Below are positions 8,983 to 17,658 of a DNA stretch of 64,000 nucleotides, one piece after another. The translations under genes were made by a program, and so were the position numbers. How positions within the stretch are numbered: the stretch's first letter is position 1; every line of letters begins with the position of its first letter. The notes under the pieces were generated by a model, which had not been told where the DNA came from, did not search any database, and saw only the letters and a list, made by a program, of their open reading frames with translations. Where the stretch lies: the NCBI RefSeq assembly GCF_001735805.1, contig NZ_CP017248.1, positions 7,006,001 to 7,070,000 of the forward strand. Reading direction: 5' to 3'. This DNA comes from Streptomyces fodineus. GTDB taxonomy: Bacteria > Actinomycetota > Actinomycetes > Streptomycetales > Streptomycetaceae.

Positions 8983-9096
8983 GGGGCCACTTCCTTCGGG
9001 GGTGGTCGGGCGCACTCGGTGCGGGTGCTGCGGGTTGCTGCGGCGCTACGGCACCGGGGCGCCGCGTCGATCTGCCGCGCAGCCTGTCAACAGGCC

Positions 9097-9134
9097 ATTT
9101 CCCGGCCGTTGCCCGTATGTGAACCCCGTGTTAC
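9097..9134 (-). promoter_or_regulatory. GlnR box upstream of glnII
   Basis: Read on the minus strand this is GTAAC-n6-TTCAC-n6-GCAAC-n6-GAAAT, the 5-6-5-6-5-6-5 arrangement of Streptomyces GlnR sites (consensus gTnAc-n6-GaAAc repeated). A TTGACA hexamer follows at 9085-9090, where a -35 element would lie, but no good -10 is visible. Seen directly; assignment to GlnR is from knowledge of the consensus. Confidence 0.9.
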
Positions 9135-9184
9135 CTGGTGGTTCTGTGCTGCGGATCACCTTGTGAGGCGCCGGTGGACCGGGT

Positions 9185-10108
9185 ATGGACGCCCTCCGCT
9201 CAAACACTGCCCCGCCCCGCTTCGGGGGCGATACCGTACCGCAGTGGACTTCACCGGATGTGCATAGCAGCCCCTTTGGGAACGCATACGACAAGGTGCT
9301 GGCGAAATGGCCCGCCGACCGGGAGGCGCTGACGATCGCCACGCCCCTCGGCGACACCCGCGTCAACGCCTGCGGCCCCCGGGACGCGCCCCCGCTGCTC
9401 CTGCTGCCGGGCGGCGGCGGAGCGACCTCGGCCTCCTGGTACGCCCAGGCCGCGGAACTGGGCTCGGTCCGCCGGGTCTACGGGGTCGACCTGATCGGCG
9501 CCCCGGGCCTGAGCGTGCCGGTCGGCGACCGCCACCCCCGCACGGTCGCCGACCTGACGGCCTGGCTGGACGCCCTCCTGGACGCACTGGGCGCCGACTC
9601 GGCCGACCTGGGCGGCCACTCCTACGGCGCCTGGATCGCCCTGCACTACGCCCTGCACGCCCCGGCCCGGATACGCCGCCTGTTCCTCCTGGACCCGACC
9701 CGGTGCTTCGCCGGGTACAAGGCGGCGTACCTGCTCCACGCCCTGCCGATGCTGCTGCGGCCCTCAACCCGCCGGGTGCGCGCCTTCCTGGAGTGGGAGA
9801 CCGGGGGAGCGGCCCTGGACCCGGACTGGCTCGCACTCCAGGAGGCGGCCGCGGGTTTCCCGGCCGCGAAGCCGGTGACCGGCCCGCGCCCGGCACCGCA
9901 GGCGCTGCGGGCCCTGGACACCCGGGTCCTGCTGCTCGTGGCCGCGAACAGCAGGACCCACGACCACCAGCAGGTGATGGCCCGGGCGGCGGAGCTGCTG
10001 CCGCGCGTCGAGACCGCCGTACTGCCGGACGTCTCGCACCACGCGCTGCCGCAAGCGGCACCCGCCGCCCTGACCCGCCACCTCACCGACTTCCTGTGCG
10101 GTCCCTGA
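9185..10108 (+). CDS. Alpha/beta hydrolase
   Basis: 307 residues. The fold is shown by LLLLPGGGGATSASW (oxyanion loop), the nucleophile elbow GGHSYGAW with the catalytic Ser, and a late His in DVSHHALPQ; the acid is probably the Asp in LLDPTR or the one in SRTHDHQQ. No signal peptide, so cytosolic. The substrate is unknown; relatives include esterases and lactonases. ATG 9185 lies 51 bases from the glnII GlnR box in the opposite direction, so the box could also affect this gene. A GTG at 9260 in frame is an alternative start, since the first 25 residues look unlike the family. Confidence 0.85.
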   Translation: MDALRSNTAPPRFGGDTVPQWTSPDVHSSPFGNAYDKVLAKWPADREALTIATPLGDTRVNACGPRDAPPLLLLPGGGGATSASWYAQAAELGSVRRVYGVDLIGAPGLSVPVGDRHPRTVADLTAWLDALLDALGADSADLGGHSYGAWIALHYALHAPARIRRLFLLDPTRCFAGYKAAYLLHALPMLLRPSTRRVRAFLEWETGGAALDPDWLALQEAAAGFPAAKPVTGPRPAPQALRALDTRVLLLVAANSRTHDHQQVMARAAELLPRVETAVLPDVSHHALPQAAPAALTRHLTDFLCGP

Positions 10109-10111
10109 ACC

Positions 10112-10858
10112 TCACCCCACCTTCTCGATCAGGGCATGGCGGATGAGGAACTTGCCGGGCTCCCGGACCTGTTCGAAGGCCGCGTTGTTGAGCAGTACGC
10201 AGCTTCCCGAGACGGAGGTGACCTTGACCGTCGTGGACTTGTTGTTGTCCAGGTTGGTGACCTTAAGGGTCGTACCCGAGGGGAACTGGCTGCTGGACGC
10301 GGCCGGGGCGCCGGCCTCGCCGGAGAGCGTCACCGTCGAGCCCTTGCAGACCTGCTGCCCCGAGGCCGCGGCGGCGCCACCGCCGTTGTTCCCCGCGGCT
10401 GCGGACTGCGAGGGCTGCGCGCTCTGCTGACCGGCTCCCTGCTGGCCGGCCTGCTGCCCGGCTCCCTGCTGCCCGGCCTGCTGACCGGCCCCCTGCTGGC
10501 CGTTCTGCGCCTGCTGTCCGGTCTGGGAGCCCTGAGCCGACTCCCCAACCGTGCAGCCGGCCGCCTTCTGCTGGACCTCGATCTGCTTGATGACCGCCTC
10601 ACGGTTGGCGATCCTGGCCGCCGACTGCGCGTCCGGATGGGCCTTCTGGTCCGCGATGAACTTGTCGTTGTTGCCGTGGGCCGTGGCCAGCCCCTGGCAC
10701 ACGGTCGAGTCCGCGGCGGACAGCGTCTTCGCGTTCGTCGCCGGCTGGGCGGCGTTGGACGTCGTGGCCAGCGCGAAGGCCCCGCCGCCCGCCACCGCCG
10801 CGGCACTGACGAGCAGCGCGATCTTCTTCTTCGTACCGAGAGTTCTCCTGCGCGACAT
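10112..10858 (-). CDS. Secreted protein with Gln-rich linker and DPBB (RlpA-like) C-terminal domain
   Basis: 248 residues; ATG 10858 follows AGGAGG. Parts: signal peptide with likely cleavage near SNAA-QPA (about 37); a short helical segment bracketed by Cys54 and Cys102; a linker of GQQ/AGQQGA repeats (about 105-150); and a C-terminal domain (about 170-248) with FPSGTTLKVTNLDNNKSTT and GSCVLLNNAAF, which follows the double-psi beta-barrel pattern of RlpA/expansin-like proteins. The catalytic Asp of RlpA (NDRGP region) is not present, the matching place reading SVSGSC, so it is more likely a wall-binding or structural protein than a lytic transglycosylase. Same general plan as the DUF1996 protein at 2337-3887. 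Confidence 0.85.
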   Translation of the reverse strand: MSRRRTLGTKKKIALLVSAAAVAGGGAFALATTSNAAQPATNAKTLSAADSTVCQGLATAHGNNDKFIADQKAHPDAQSAARIANREAVIKQIEVQQKAAGCTVGESAQGSQTGQQAQNGQQGAGQQAGQQGAGQQAGQQGAGQQSAQPSQSAAAGNNGGGAAAASGQQVCKGSTVTLSGEAGAPAASSSQFPSGTTLKVTNLDNNKSTTVKVTSVSGSCVLLNNAAFEQVREPGKFLIRHALIEKVG

Positions 10859-10978
10859 GCGCGCCTCCTGAAGAGGTAGGGGAGCGTACGCCGCTATGTA
10901 CGAGATACCGAACGGGGTTACTCAGCCGTTGCGGGAGTCGGTGAAGTGGCCTGTGTCACAGCCGAGTTGAGTGGGAGC

Positions 10979-11347
10979 TCAGCTCTTGCTGTGCGCGAGG
11001 GCGTCTCGTACCGCCTCCTCGGAGCGGGCCACCAGGGCCGTTCCGTCGTCGGCGGTGATGATCGGCCGCTGGATGAGCCTGGGATGCCCGGCGAGCGCGG
11101 CGATCCACCGCTGCCGTGCATCCGCGTCCCGCGCCCACTCCTTGAGTCCCAGCTCCTTGGCCTCGGCCTCCTGGGTGCGGGTGATGTCCCACGGCTCCAG
11201 GCCCAGCCGGTCGAGTACGGCCCTGATCTCGTCCTCGCTCGGCACGTCCTCCAGATAGCGGCGGACGGTGTAGTCGGCCCCCTCGGCATCGAGCAGACTG
11301 ATCGCGCTACGGCACTTCGAGCATGCCGGATTGATCCAGATTTCCAT
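10979..11347 (-). CDS. ArsC/Spx-family thioredoxin-fold reductase
   Basis: 122 residues from ATG 11347. It starts MEIWINPACSKCR, the ArsC-type active site with Cys9 and Cys12; a CxxC form is more like the YffB/Spx group or glutaredoxin-dependent ArsC than the low-molecular-weight phosphatase type. The conserved Arg-containing strand LIQRPII and GHPRLIQRP support the family. It could reduce arsenate or act as a redox protein. No other arsenic genes are near, so an arsenate role is not supported by context. Confidence 0.88.
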   Translation of the reverse strand: MEIWINPACSKCRSAISLLDAEGADYTVRRYLEDVPSEDEIRAVLDRLGLEPWDITRTQEAEAKELGLKEWARDADARQRWIAALAGHPRLIQRPIITADDGTALVARSEEAVRDALAHSKS

Positions 11348-11751
11348 GCGGCACACGGTAGTCGGCACCGGGCGGGACCAGGCGCAGCGCATGCAGCGCC
11401 GCCGAGACGACGGTTGTTCCTCCGCACCCTGGATCTCGGGGCTGTTCCCGACCTCGCCGACGCTGCCGCTCCATCCGTACGCCACCGGGGAACGCGCCAT
11501 GGCGGACGCCGTACTGAGCGCGCTCGGCCGCTGATCCACCAGGCGGCCCACGGCGCGCTGTTCGAATTCCGGTCGTCTCACGCGCATCGTGCGGACCTTG
11601 TGTGACGCAGTGACAATTCCGTGTCCCACCTGGGGCTTTGGGTGTGCCGGCGGTCCTTCGATTGTCAGTGCCCGGCAGTAGACTGGAAGCAGTGTTCGAG
11701 GGCATCGCCGGACTGTCCGGTCGGTGCCCTGACCGCGACAGGAGGATGCCC
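11348..11751. other. Divergent intergenic region, 404 bp
   Basis: The region separates the ArsC-like gene from the plus-strand gene at 11752. Short open frames on both strands lack ribosome sites. A possible -10 (TAGACT) for the rightward gene lies at about 11681-11686. A stretch near 11500-11534 reads MADAVLSALGR then stop, which may be the tail of a lost gene; I cannot support more. Confidence 0.4.
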
Positions 11752-12066
11752 GTGCCCGCTGCCGCCCTGAAGCCGAAGCCGTTGCCCACCCAGTCCACCG
11801 TCCAGCGTCCCGTGCTGTTCGACTCGCCCTACGAGCCCGTGGTGAAGCGGCCGTTGCCGGCCGGACGGCCGCGCGAGTGGTACGTCACCCACAACCGCCG
11901 CCTGAAGGCCATGCGCCTCGCGATAGCCCTGCTCGACTCGGGGATCTACTTCCCGGCCCAGGCGCGCGACGAGAAGATCCGCAGCAAGGCGGAGGAGATC
12001 GGCATGCGCCCGCCGTCCGACACGACCTGCCACATGGTCCGGGCGTTCATGCGCTACAGCCGCTGA
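11752..12066 (+). CDS. Conserved small protein of unknown function
   Basis: 104 residues from GTG 11752, chosen over ATG 11746 because AGGAGG at 11740-11745 is six bases from the GTG and directly abuts the ATG. The protein opens with a Pro/Lys-rich stretch and then has a basic, helical core (REWYVTHNRRLKAMRLAIALLDSGIYFP) ending in CHMVRAFMRYSR. No transmembrane segment or known motif. I do not recognise a function. A hairpin follows the stop. Confidence 0.8.
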   Translation: MPAAALKPKPLPTQSTVQRPVLFDSPYEPVVKRPLPAGRPREWYVTHNRRLKAMRLAIALLDSGIYFPAQARDEKIRSKAEEIGMRPPSDTTCHMVRAFMRYSR

Positions 12067-12080
12067 CACCTGCCCGCGAC

Positions 12081-12114
12081 GCCGGGTGCCCCGCACATCC
12101 GCGGGACACCCGGC
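12081..12114 (+). terminator. Hairpin terminator
   Basis: Arms GCCGGGTG-CCCGC and GCGGG-CACCCGGC with a single internal mismatch and a six-base loop, 15 bases after the stop of the small gene ending at 12066. Confidence 0.7.
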
Positions 12115-12304
12115 GCACGTTTGCGCGGACGAGATCGGTGACCGTCCGGCCTCCCCTCCACTCATGGGGTCATGCACTCACAACGGCCCCGCGGCGAGCG
12201 GAAAACGGGATGCGACCGCCCCGGCGGTCTCCCTACGCTGAACAAACGGCACGAAGCCGACACACTCCACCCCAGCCACCCTCACCCCACGGAGGAGGTC
12301 CGTC

Positions 12305-12583
12305 ATGCGTGGCATCATCGCGACCGGGACCGTCGTCCTGGTGATCCTCGGAATCGGAAACCATCTGTGGTGGCTCGCCGCCGTCGCGCTGCTGTATCTG
12401 TACGCGACGCACGGACGTGGTTCCCCCGGCACGCCACCACCCGCCGGCTCGGGCACCCCGCCCCCGCCGGAGAGCTACCGCGCGTACCGCGAGCGCCGGG
12501 ACCGGCAGGCCAGGTGGGAGCGGCGTTACCGCCGCGAGCGTCCCTTCGAGACCCGCCGGCAGGAACGCGAGAAGAGCAGGTGA
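12305..12583 (+). CDS. Small membrane protein with basic cytosolic tail
   Basis: 92 residues; ATG 12305 follows GGAGGAGG. Two hydrophobic stretches (MRGIIATGTVVLVILGIG and WWLAAVALLYLYA) span roughly residues 4-35. The rest is Pro/Gly-rich, then strongly basic (YRAYRERRDRQARWERRYRRER). It probably sits in the membrane with a positively charged tail in the cytosol that could contact nucleic acid or lipid head groups. Function unknown. It converges on pspAB. Confidence 0.75.
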   Translation: MRGIIATGTVVLVILGIGNHLWWLAAVALLYLYATHGRGSPGTPPPAGSGTPPPPESYRAYRERRDRQARWERRYRRERPFETRRQEREKSR

Positions 12584-12599
12584 GCCACGGCGTCCCCGG

Positions 12600-13184
12600 T
12601 CACAGACCGGGGGCGCCCCACACCGGGAACCAGCGGCTCAGGTCCTGCTCGATCCGCAGGTCGTTCGCGAGCGCCGCCTTCACCTGGAGTTCCAGCGCGT
12701 TGTCCCGCCGCTCGGTGGCACCGGGCAGCGGGGCGAAGGGGTAGAAGGTGCCCCGCTTGTAGAGGTAGACCAGCGCCAGCCTGCGGCCGTCGTCGGCCGT
12801 GAAGCCCGCCAGCGAGCACAGCAGCTGCGGACCGAAGCCGTTGACCTCCATCGCGCTGTTCACCGCGTGCAGATCGTTGACCAGCTCCGGCAACTGCGCG
12901 GGGGCGCGCGCGGAGACCAGCCAGGAGTAGCCGTAGTCGTCCCGGTGCAGTTCCACCGGCGGACCGCTGCGGTCGGTGTCCGCGTCCAGCAGGGCCTGCA
13001 CCTCCCGGTGCGTCTGCTCGAACGCCGCGCCCTCCACGGTGGCGAAGCACACCGCGCCGGTCCCGGTCGGGGTGAAACCGGCCGCGGCCTCAAGGGTCAC
13101 GGCCGCCGAGGGCAGCGCGAAGAGCTGGTCGAGATCGGGCGCGACCGGTTTCGTACGGCCCAGCAGGATGTCCAGCAGCCCCAA
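12600..13184 (-). CDS. pspAB: PspA-associated protein PspAB
   Basis: 194 residues from a TTG at 13184 (MGLLDILLGRTKPVAP), with AAAGGCGGGC upstream. It matches the protein called PspAB in surveys of bacterial phage-shock systems: a soluble alpha/beta protein found beside HtpX in actinobacteria. The recognisable stretches are FALPSAAVTLEA, DDYGYSWLVS and LYKRGTFYPFAPLPG. It is encoded 31 bases downstream of htpX on the same strand, so one transcript is likely. The molecular role is not known; co-occurrence with HtpX suggests a part in membrane-protein quality control. The TTG start fits the length of the family. Confidence 0.85.
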   Translation of the reverse strand: MGLLDILLGRTKPVAPDLDQLFALPSAAVTLEAAAGFTPTGTGAVCFATVEGAAFEQTHREVQALLDADTDRSGPPVELHRDDYGYSWLVSARAPAQLPELVNDLHAVNSAMEVNGFGPQLLCSLAGFTADDGRRLALVYLYKRGTFYPFAPLPGATERRDNALELQVKAALANDLRIEQDLSRWFPVWGAPGL

Positions 13185-13215
13185 GGCTCAGCCCGCCTTT
13201 CGCAGTGCCATGTGT

Positions 13216-14136
13216 TCAGCCCGCCTTCCCCGGCGTCGCGGCCTCGCCCAGCTCGGCCGAGATCCGGCCCAGCTGCTCCAGCCGCTGCTCCAGGGTCGGG
13301 TGCGTGGAGAAGATCCGCTCGATGCCGGGCTCCTTGCCGGTCGCGGGGGTGAAGTAGAAGGCGTTGAAGGCCTGGGCCGTGCGCAGGTCCTTGGTCGGGA
13401 TCCGGGCGATGTCCCCGGAGACCTTGGTGAGCGCCGACGCCAGCGCCGACGGGCGCCCGGTCAGGTGCGCCGCCGCCCGGTCGGCCGCCAGCTCCCGGTA
13501 CCGGGACAGCGCCCGGATCAGCAGGAAGCTGATCGCGTACACGGCCGCGGAGACGCCCATGATCGCGGCGAACACGGCCGCGGTGTTCTGGTCCCTGCGG
13601 CCGCCGCCGAAGACCTGCGAGTAGAACGCGAACCGCACGATCAGGCCCGCCAGCACACCGAGGAAGGACGCGACCGTGATCACGGCGACGTCCTTGTGCG
13701 CCACGTGCGACAGCTCGTGCGCCAGCACGCCCTCCAGCTCGGCCGGCTCCAGCCGCCGTAGCAGCCCCGTGGTCACGCAGACCACCGCGTGGTCGGGATT
13801 CCGGCCGGTCGCGAACGCGTTCGGCATGTCCATCTCGGACACCGCGACCACCGGCTTGGGCATGTCGGCGAGTCCGCACAGCCGGTCGACCACCGCGTGC
13901 AGCTCGGGATACTCCTCGCGCTCCACGACCCGGCCGTGCATCGCGAACATGGCGATCCGGTCGGAGAACCAGAACTGCGCCACGAACATCGCCCCGACCA
14001 CCACGACGACCAGCACCCAGGACTTCAGCAGCGCGATCAGCGCTGCGACGAAGCCCACGTACAGCAGACCGAGCAGGAACATCGTCAGACCCATGCGCAC
14101 GGTCAGCCGTCGGTCGCTCCGGAAGCGGCTCTGCAT
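13216..14136 (-). CDS. htpX: HtpX-like membrane zinc protease
   Basis: 306 residues. Two N-terminal membrane helices (about 15-55) precede a cytosolic M48 peptidase domain with the zinc motif LAHELSHVAH (two His and the catalytic Glu) and the third ligand in YRELAADRAA. A further pair of helices lies around FLGVLAGLIVRFAFYS and SAAVYAISFLLIRAL. It degrades damaged or misfolded membrane proteins. The gene heads a likely two-gene operon with pspAB. Length and order of domains are normal for HtpX. Confidence 0.95.
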   Translation of the reverse strand: MQSRFRSDRRLTVRMGLTMFLLGLLYVGFVAALIALLKSWVLVVVVVGAMFVAQFWFSDRIAMFAMHGRVVEREEYPELHAVVDRLCGLADMPKPVVAVSEMDMPNAFATGRNPDHAVVCVTTGLLRRLEPAELEGVLAHELSHVAHKDVAVITVASFLGVLAGLIVRFAFYSQVFGGGRRDQNTAAVFAAIMGVSAAVYAISFLLIRALSRYRELAADRAAAHLTGRPSALASALTKVSGDIARIPTKDLRTAQAFNAFYFTPATGKEPGIERIFSTHPTLEQRLEQLGRISAELGEAATPGKAG

Positions 14137-14291
14137 CTTGCATCACCCCGCAGTCAGGCACTCGTCCCGCTGTCCAGTGTGCACCTGCCGACTCCCATGA
14201 AGTGGTCCGGAACGACCCTAGGAGCAGCAAAACGTACCTGTCGGTCGGCCGGCCGTCGCCGAGCGTCCCCGTCCTCCGGCTACGACCCGCC

Positions 14292-14546
14292 CTAGTACGT
14301 CGAGCCGAACTGCAGCAGCCCGATCAGCACCATGACCGCGATCACACAGCCGAAGACCACGGCCGTCGACCCCCACGACGTCCGGCGCGGCACCGGGCCG
14401 GGGTCCGCGCGGAAGGGCGCCGGGTCCGGCGGGTTCTCCCTCCAGCGCGCGGCGAGCATCCGGGCCCGCGCCGAGGGCTCCTTGTGCTCGGCGGAATTGG
14501 CCCACCGGTGATCGAACTCCCGCTCCCAGTCGTCCTGTTCCGACAT
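14292..14546 (-). CDS. Small tail-anchored membrane protein
   Basis: 84 residues. An acidic, charged N-terminal half (MSEQDDWEREFDHRWAN) is followed by a Pro-rich stretch and one C-terminal helix (TAVVFGCVIAVMVLIGLLQF), so the bulk should face the cytosol. Unknown function. It lies upstream of htpX on the same strand, with 155 bases between. Confidence 0.75.
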   Translation of the reverse strand: MSEQDDWEREFDHRWANSAEHKEPSARARMLAARWRENPPDPAPFRADPGPVPRRTSWGSTAVVFGCVIAVMVLIGLLQFGSTY

Positions 14547-14626
14547 CCCCGTTCAACCTCTCTCGTCCGGCAGGGTCAGGAGGGATGATCCCCCGAGAGT
14601 AGGAAGCCTGGGAAGCGGGAAAGGTT

Positions 14627-14647
14627 GCCCCCGGCCGGGCCGGGGGC
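14627..14647 (-). terminator. Hairpin terminator of the cysteine hydrolase gene
   Basis: Arms GCCCCCGG and CCGGGGGC with a five-base loop, 8 bases past the stop at 14656 in the direction of transcription. Confidence 0.65.
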
Positions 14648-14655
14648 GCACGGAT

Positions 14656-15252
14656 TCAGCCGAGCGACGCGGCCGACGGTACGACGATGCCGTACAGGTC
14701 CTCGATCGTCGCGAGGGCGCTGTGCTGGAGGTGTTCGGCGGACACCCCGGCGACCGCGGTGCGCAGCGGCCGGGTCGCGCAGGCGTCGGCGACGACCGTG
14801 GGCCGGTTGCCGCGCAGGAAGGCGCCCGCGGCGGTGAAGACGACGCACATGTGGGTCATGAAGCCGGCGATGATCACGTCCTTGTGCCCGGCGGCGTCCA
14901 GGTGCGCGGCCAGGTCCGTGTCGTGGAAGGCGTTCGGCACCCGCTTGACGACCACCGCCTCGCCCTCGGCGGGTGCCACCCTCGGGTGGATACGGCCGAT
15001 GTCCTGACGGATGTCGTACGGCGTGCCCGGGCCGCCGTCGTTGACGACGTGGACGACCGGCGCGCCCGCGCTCCGCGCCCGGGCCAGCAGTTCGGCGCCG
15101 GCGTCCAGCGCGGACTGCCAGCCCGCCAGTTCCATGACACCCCGGGTGTAGGTGTTCTGGTAGTCGATGAGGATCAGGGTCGCGTCGGCCGGCGAGGCCG
15201 GGGTCTGATCGAAGCCGCTGAGGTCACGCAGAGTCGTCGAGGTCATGGTCAT
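14656..15252 (-). CDS. Isochorismatase-family cysteine hydrolase
   Basis: 198 residues from ATG 15252 (ATG 15246 is possible). The catalytic triad of the family is visible: Asp30 in LILIDYQNTY, Lys103 in VVVKRVPNAF and Cys136 in GFMTHMCVVFT. The reaction is hydrolysis of an amide or ether; nicotinamide, carbamoyl compounds and isochorismate are substrates of relatives, so the substrate is open. It is divergent from a GlxA-type regulator only 85 bases away, an arrangement that usually means the regulator controls the enzyme. Confidence 0.9.
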   Translation of the reverse strand: MTMTSTTLRDLSGFDQTPASPADATLILIDYQNTYTRGVMELAGWQSALDAGAELLARARSAGAPVVHVVNDGGPGTPYDIRQDIGRIHPRVAPAEGEAVVVKRVPNAFHDTDLAAHLDAAGHKDVIIAGFMTHMCVVFTAAGAFLRGNRPTVVADACATRPLRTAVAGVSAEHLQHSALATIEDLYGIVVPSAASLG

Positions 15253-15337
15253 CACGCTATGAGCGGCGTCGACGTGGCGGCAATGTCGTGTAACTTGCAG
15301 ATTCGGACATCGGGCGGGGCCGGAAGCGGGGGCATCG

Positions 15338-16333
15338 GTGAGTGGCGTGGAGCGGGTTGTCGTCGTCCTTCTCTTCGACGGCGTCGATCTGCTCGACGTC
15401 ACCGGCCCGCCCGAGGTGTTCGCGCTGCTGCGCCGGGAGACGGACGACGCGAGCGGCTGCGAGGTCGTGCTGGCCGCCGAGACCATGGACCCCGTCACCA
15501 CCTCGGCCGGGGTGCGCGTCCTGCCCGACCTCACCTTCGCCGAGGCCGCCCGGCGCCCCATCGACACCCTCCTGGTCCCCGGCGCGGTCGAGGTCGACGA
15601 CCGGCGCCGGGTGCGCGCCCTGAGCGACGAGGGCGTGGTCCGCTGGGTGCGCACGCTCGCCGGACGGGCCCGGCGCGTCGCCTCCGTCTGCGTGGGGGCG
15701 CATCTGCTCGCCGCCGCCGGACTGCTCGACGGCAGGCGCGCCACGACCCACTGGTCCACCGCGCGGCAGCTGGCCGACGAGCACCCGGCCGTACGGGTCG
15801 ACGCCGACCCGATCTTCATCCGCGACGGCAAGGTGTGGACGGGTGCGGGCATCACCGCCTGCCTCGACCTGTCGCTCGCCCTCGTCGCCGAGGACTTCGG
15901 CGAGGCCGTCGCGCTGCGCGTCGCCCGGCAGCTGGTGATGTATCTGAAGCGGCCCGGCGGGCAGAGCCAGTTCAGCGTCCCGATCGAGCCGGTCTCCACC
16001 ACCCGGCGCATGGACGACCTGCGCCGCTACGTCGACCGGAACGCCACCGGACGCCTCACGGTCGCCGACCTCGCCGCACAGGCCCACGTCAGCGAGCGCC
16101 AGCTGACCCGGCTGTTCAGGACGGAACTGGGGACGACCCCCGCGTCGTACATCGAGTCCGCCCGCGTGGAGGCGGCCCGGGGCCGGCTGGAGACCACGGA
16201 CGACACCCTCGACCGGGTGGCCTCCGCCTGCGGGTTCAACACGGTCGACACCCTGATCCGGGCCTTCCGCCGGCAGCTGGACACGACGCCGACGGAGTAC
16301 CGCGGCCGCTTCCGGCACACGGACCGGGCATGA
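15338..16333 (+). CDS. GlxA-family AraC-type transcriptional regulator
   Basis: 331 residues from GTG 15338. N-terminal DJ-1/PfpI-like (glutamine amidotransferase-like) domain (about 7-180) with the Cys elbow SVCVGAHLLAAAG; C-terminal double helix-turn-helix of the AraC family (about 225-325) with LAAQAHVSERQLTRLF and VASACGFNTVDTLIRAFRR. It most likely senses a small molecule and controls the divergent cysteine hydrolase gene. A hairpin (16338-16362) follows the stop. Confidence 0.92.
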   Translation: MSGVERVVVVLLFDGVDLLDVTGPPEVFALLRRETDDASGCEVVLAAETMDPVTTSAGVRVLPDLTFAEAARRPIDTLLVPGAVEVDDRRRVRALSDEGVVRWVRTLAGRARRVASVCVGAHLLAAAGLLDGRRATTHWSTARQLADEHPAVRVDADPIFIRDGKVWTGAGITACLDLSLALVAEDFGEAVALRVARQLVMYLKRPGGQSQFSVPIEPVSTTRRMDDLRRYVDRNATGRLTVADLAAQAHVSERQLTRLFRTELGTTPASYIESARVEAARGRLETTDDTLDRVASACGFNTVDTLIRAFRRQLDTTPTEYRGRFRHTDRA

Positions 16334-16337
16334 GGAA

Positions 16338-16362
16338 GGCCCCCCGGCTGAGCCGAGGGGCC
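16338..16362 (+). terminator. Hairpin terminator after the GlxA-type regulator
   Basis: Arms GGCCCCCCGGCT and AGCCGAGGGGCC (one mismatch) directly after the stop at 16333. Confidence 0.65.
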
Positions 16363-16386
16363 TGTGCGGTCCGCAGGGACCGTCTG

Positions 16387-16399
16387 TCACACGTCGAAG
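16387..16399. repeat. 13-bp copy of the glnA 3' end
   Basis: TCACACGTCGAAG is identical to 17972-17984, which is the stop codon and last codons of glnA. The identity does not extend on either side. The two copies bracket the SpoIIE-type phosphatase gene. See findings. Confidence 0.7.
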
Positions 16400-16491
16400 A
16401 AGTGATGACCTGGGGCGGTCACCTCGGCCGGCCGACGGGCACTGTTGCTCCTTCGACCGTCAAGCTGCGGCTTCCCAGCCGACCACGACGG

Positions 16492-17658
16492 TCACCCCAC
16501 GTCCGCCCCACCGGAAGGTGATCCGGCTGTGCCGTCGAACCGGTCAGCCAGGATCATCGCCACATCGTCCGCCAAGTCGCCGCCGGTGTGACGGATCAAC
16601 GCCTGGCGCAGTTGCTCCAGGAATTCCGGTGGGCTCGGGCCGACGCCTATCCCCTCCATGGCCTCCGGCAGAGCGAAGAATTCGTTGTCGGGGTTGCGGG
16701 CCTCGATCACACCGTCGGTGTACAGCAGCAGGCGGTCACCGGGGTGGAACGCATAGCTCTCAGGCTTCTCGGGGAGGTCGGAGATGAGGTCCTCGAGGCC
16801 GAGGGGCGGCGACGGCAAACTCGGCATGAGTGGTGTAGCCCTGCCCTGGTGCAGCAGCAGCGGTGGTGGATGTCCACGGTTGACCAACTGCACCACGGGG
16901 TCGGCCGGCACCTGCGCGATGAGCGCCGTGGTGAACCCTTCCAGCAGAACCTCCTGACCATATGCACCCGGGACGGCGACTTCCCGTCGCAGCGCAGCCG
17001 CGCAGCGGTTCATGACCTCCACCAGGTCGTCCTCATAGTGCACAGCTTCCCGGAACGCCCCCAGTGCCACCGCGACGGCTCGCACCGCGGACAGCCCCTT
17101 GCCCCTGACGTCCCCGACGATCATCCGGACCCCGTACCGCGTCTGCACTGCCTCATACAGATCACCGCCCACCCGTGCCCCGGTCCCGGCCGCGAGGCAC
17201 AGGCTGCCTGCCAGCAGCGGCCCCATGCGCGCGGGCACGGGCCGCAGCACGACTTCCTGGGCCGCCACGGCGATGCGGCGGATCTGGTCGAGCTCTCTCT
17301 GCCTGCGCTCCTGCATCGCGCGACTGGTGATGAAACCAGCCACGGAGACCAAGGCCAGAGCCAGGAAGTTGCTGTAGACCTGCAGGGTGCCCCACGCCCC
17401 GTTGTAGGTCGCGGTGGTCACGCTGATCGCCAGCGCCAGGGCCGCCGCCGCGGTAGTGCCCCTGGGCCCCAACGTCACTGCCGCCAGTGCCGGAACCGCG
17501 GTGAGGAAGGGTCCGGTGTAGATGAAGTGCGCAGGCGTGAGCTCGATGACCAGCACGGCCAGCGCGATCAGATAGGGCACAGACTGCAGCAGCGTGAAGA
17601 GGAGCCGGTTACGACCGCCTGTGCCTGGCACCGGGGGCGAGCGCGAGAGCCACGTCAT
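16492..17658 (-). CDS. Membrane SpoIIE/RsbU-type protein phosphatase
   Basis: 388 residues from ATG 17658. About four to five membrane helices (18-110, from RLLFTLLQSVPYLIALAVL to VSVAGFITSRAMQ) are followed by a PP2C-type SpoIIE domain with the metal-binding motifs GARVGGDLYEAV, VGDVRGKGL, LLLYTDGVIEARN and DDVAMILAD. Such phosphatases act on anti-sigma-factor antagonists; no antagonist or anti-sigma gene is next to it, so the partner must be elsewhere. The codon use is somewhat less G/C-ended than that of its neighbours, and the gene sits between duplicated copies of the glnA end, which suggests later arrival. Confidence 0.9.
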   Translation of the reverse strand: MTWLSRSPPVPGTGGRNRLLFTLLQSVPYLIALAVLVIELTPAHFIYTGPFLTAVPALAAVTLGPRGTTAAAALALAISVTTATYNGAWGTLQVYSNFLALALVSVAGFITSRAMQERRQRELDQIRRIAVAAQEVVLRPVPARMGPLLAGSLCLAAGTGARVGGDLYEAVQTRYGVRMIVGDVRGKGLSAVRAVAVALGAFREAVHYEDDLVEVMNRCAAALRREVAVPGAYGQEVLLEGFTTALIAQVPADPVVQLVNRGHPPPLLLHQGRATPLMPSLPSPPLGLEDLISDLPEKPESYAFHPGDRLLLYTDGVIEARNPDNEFFALPEAMEGIGVGPSPPEFLEQLRQALIRHTGGDLADDVAMILADRFDGTAGSPSGGADVG

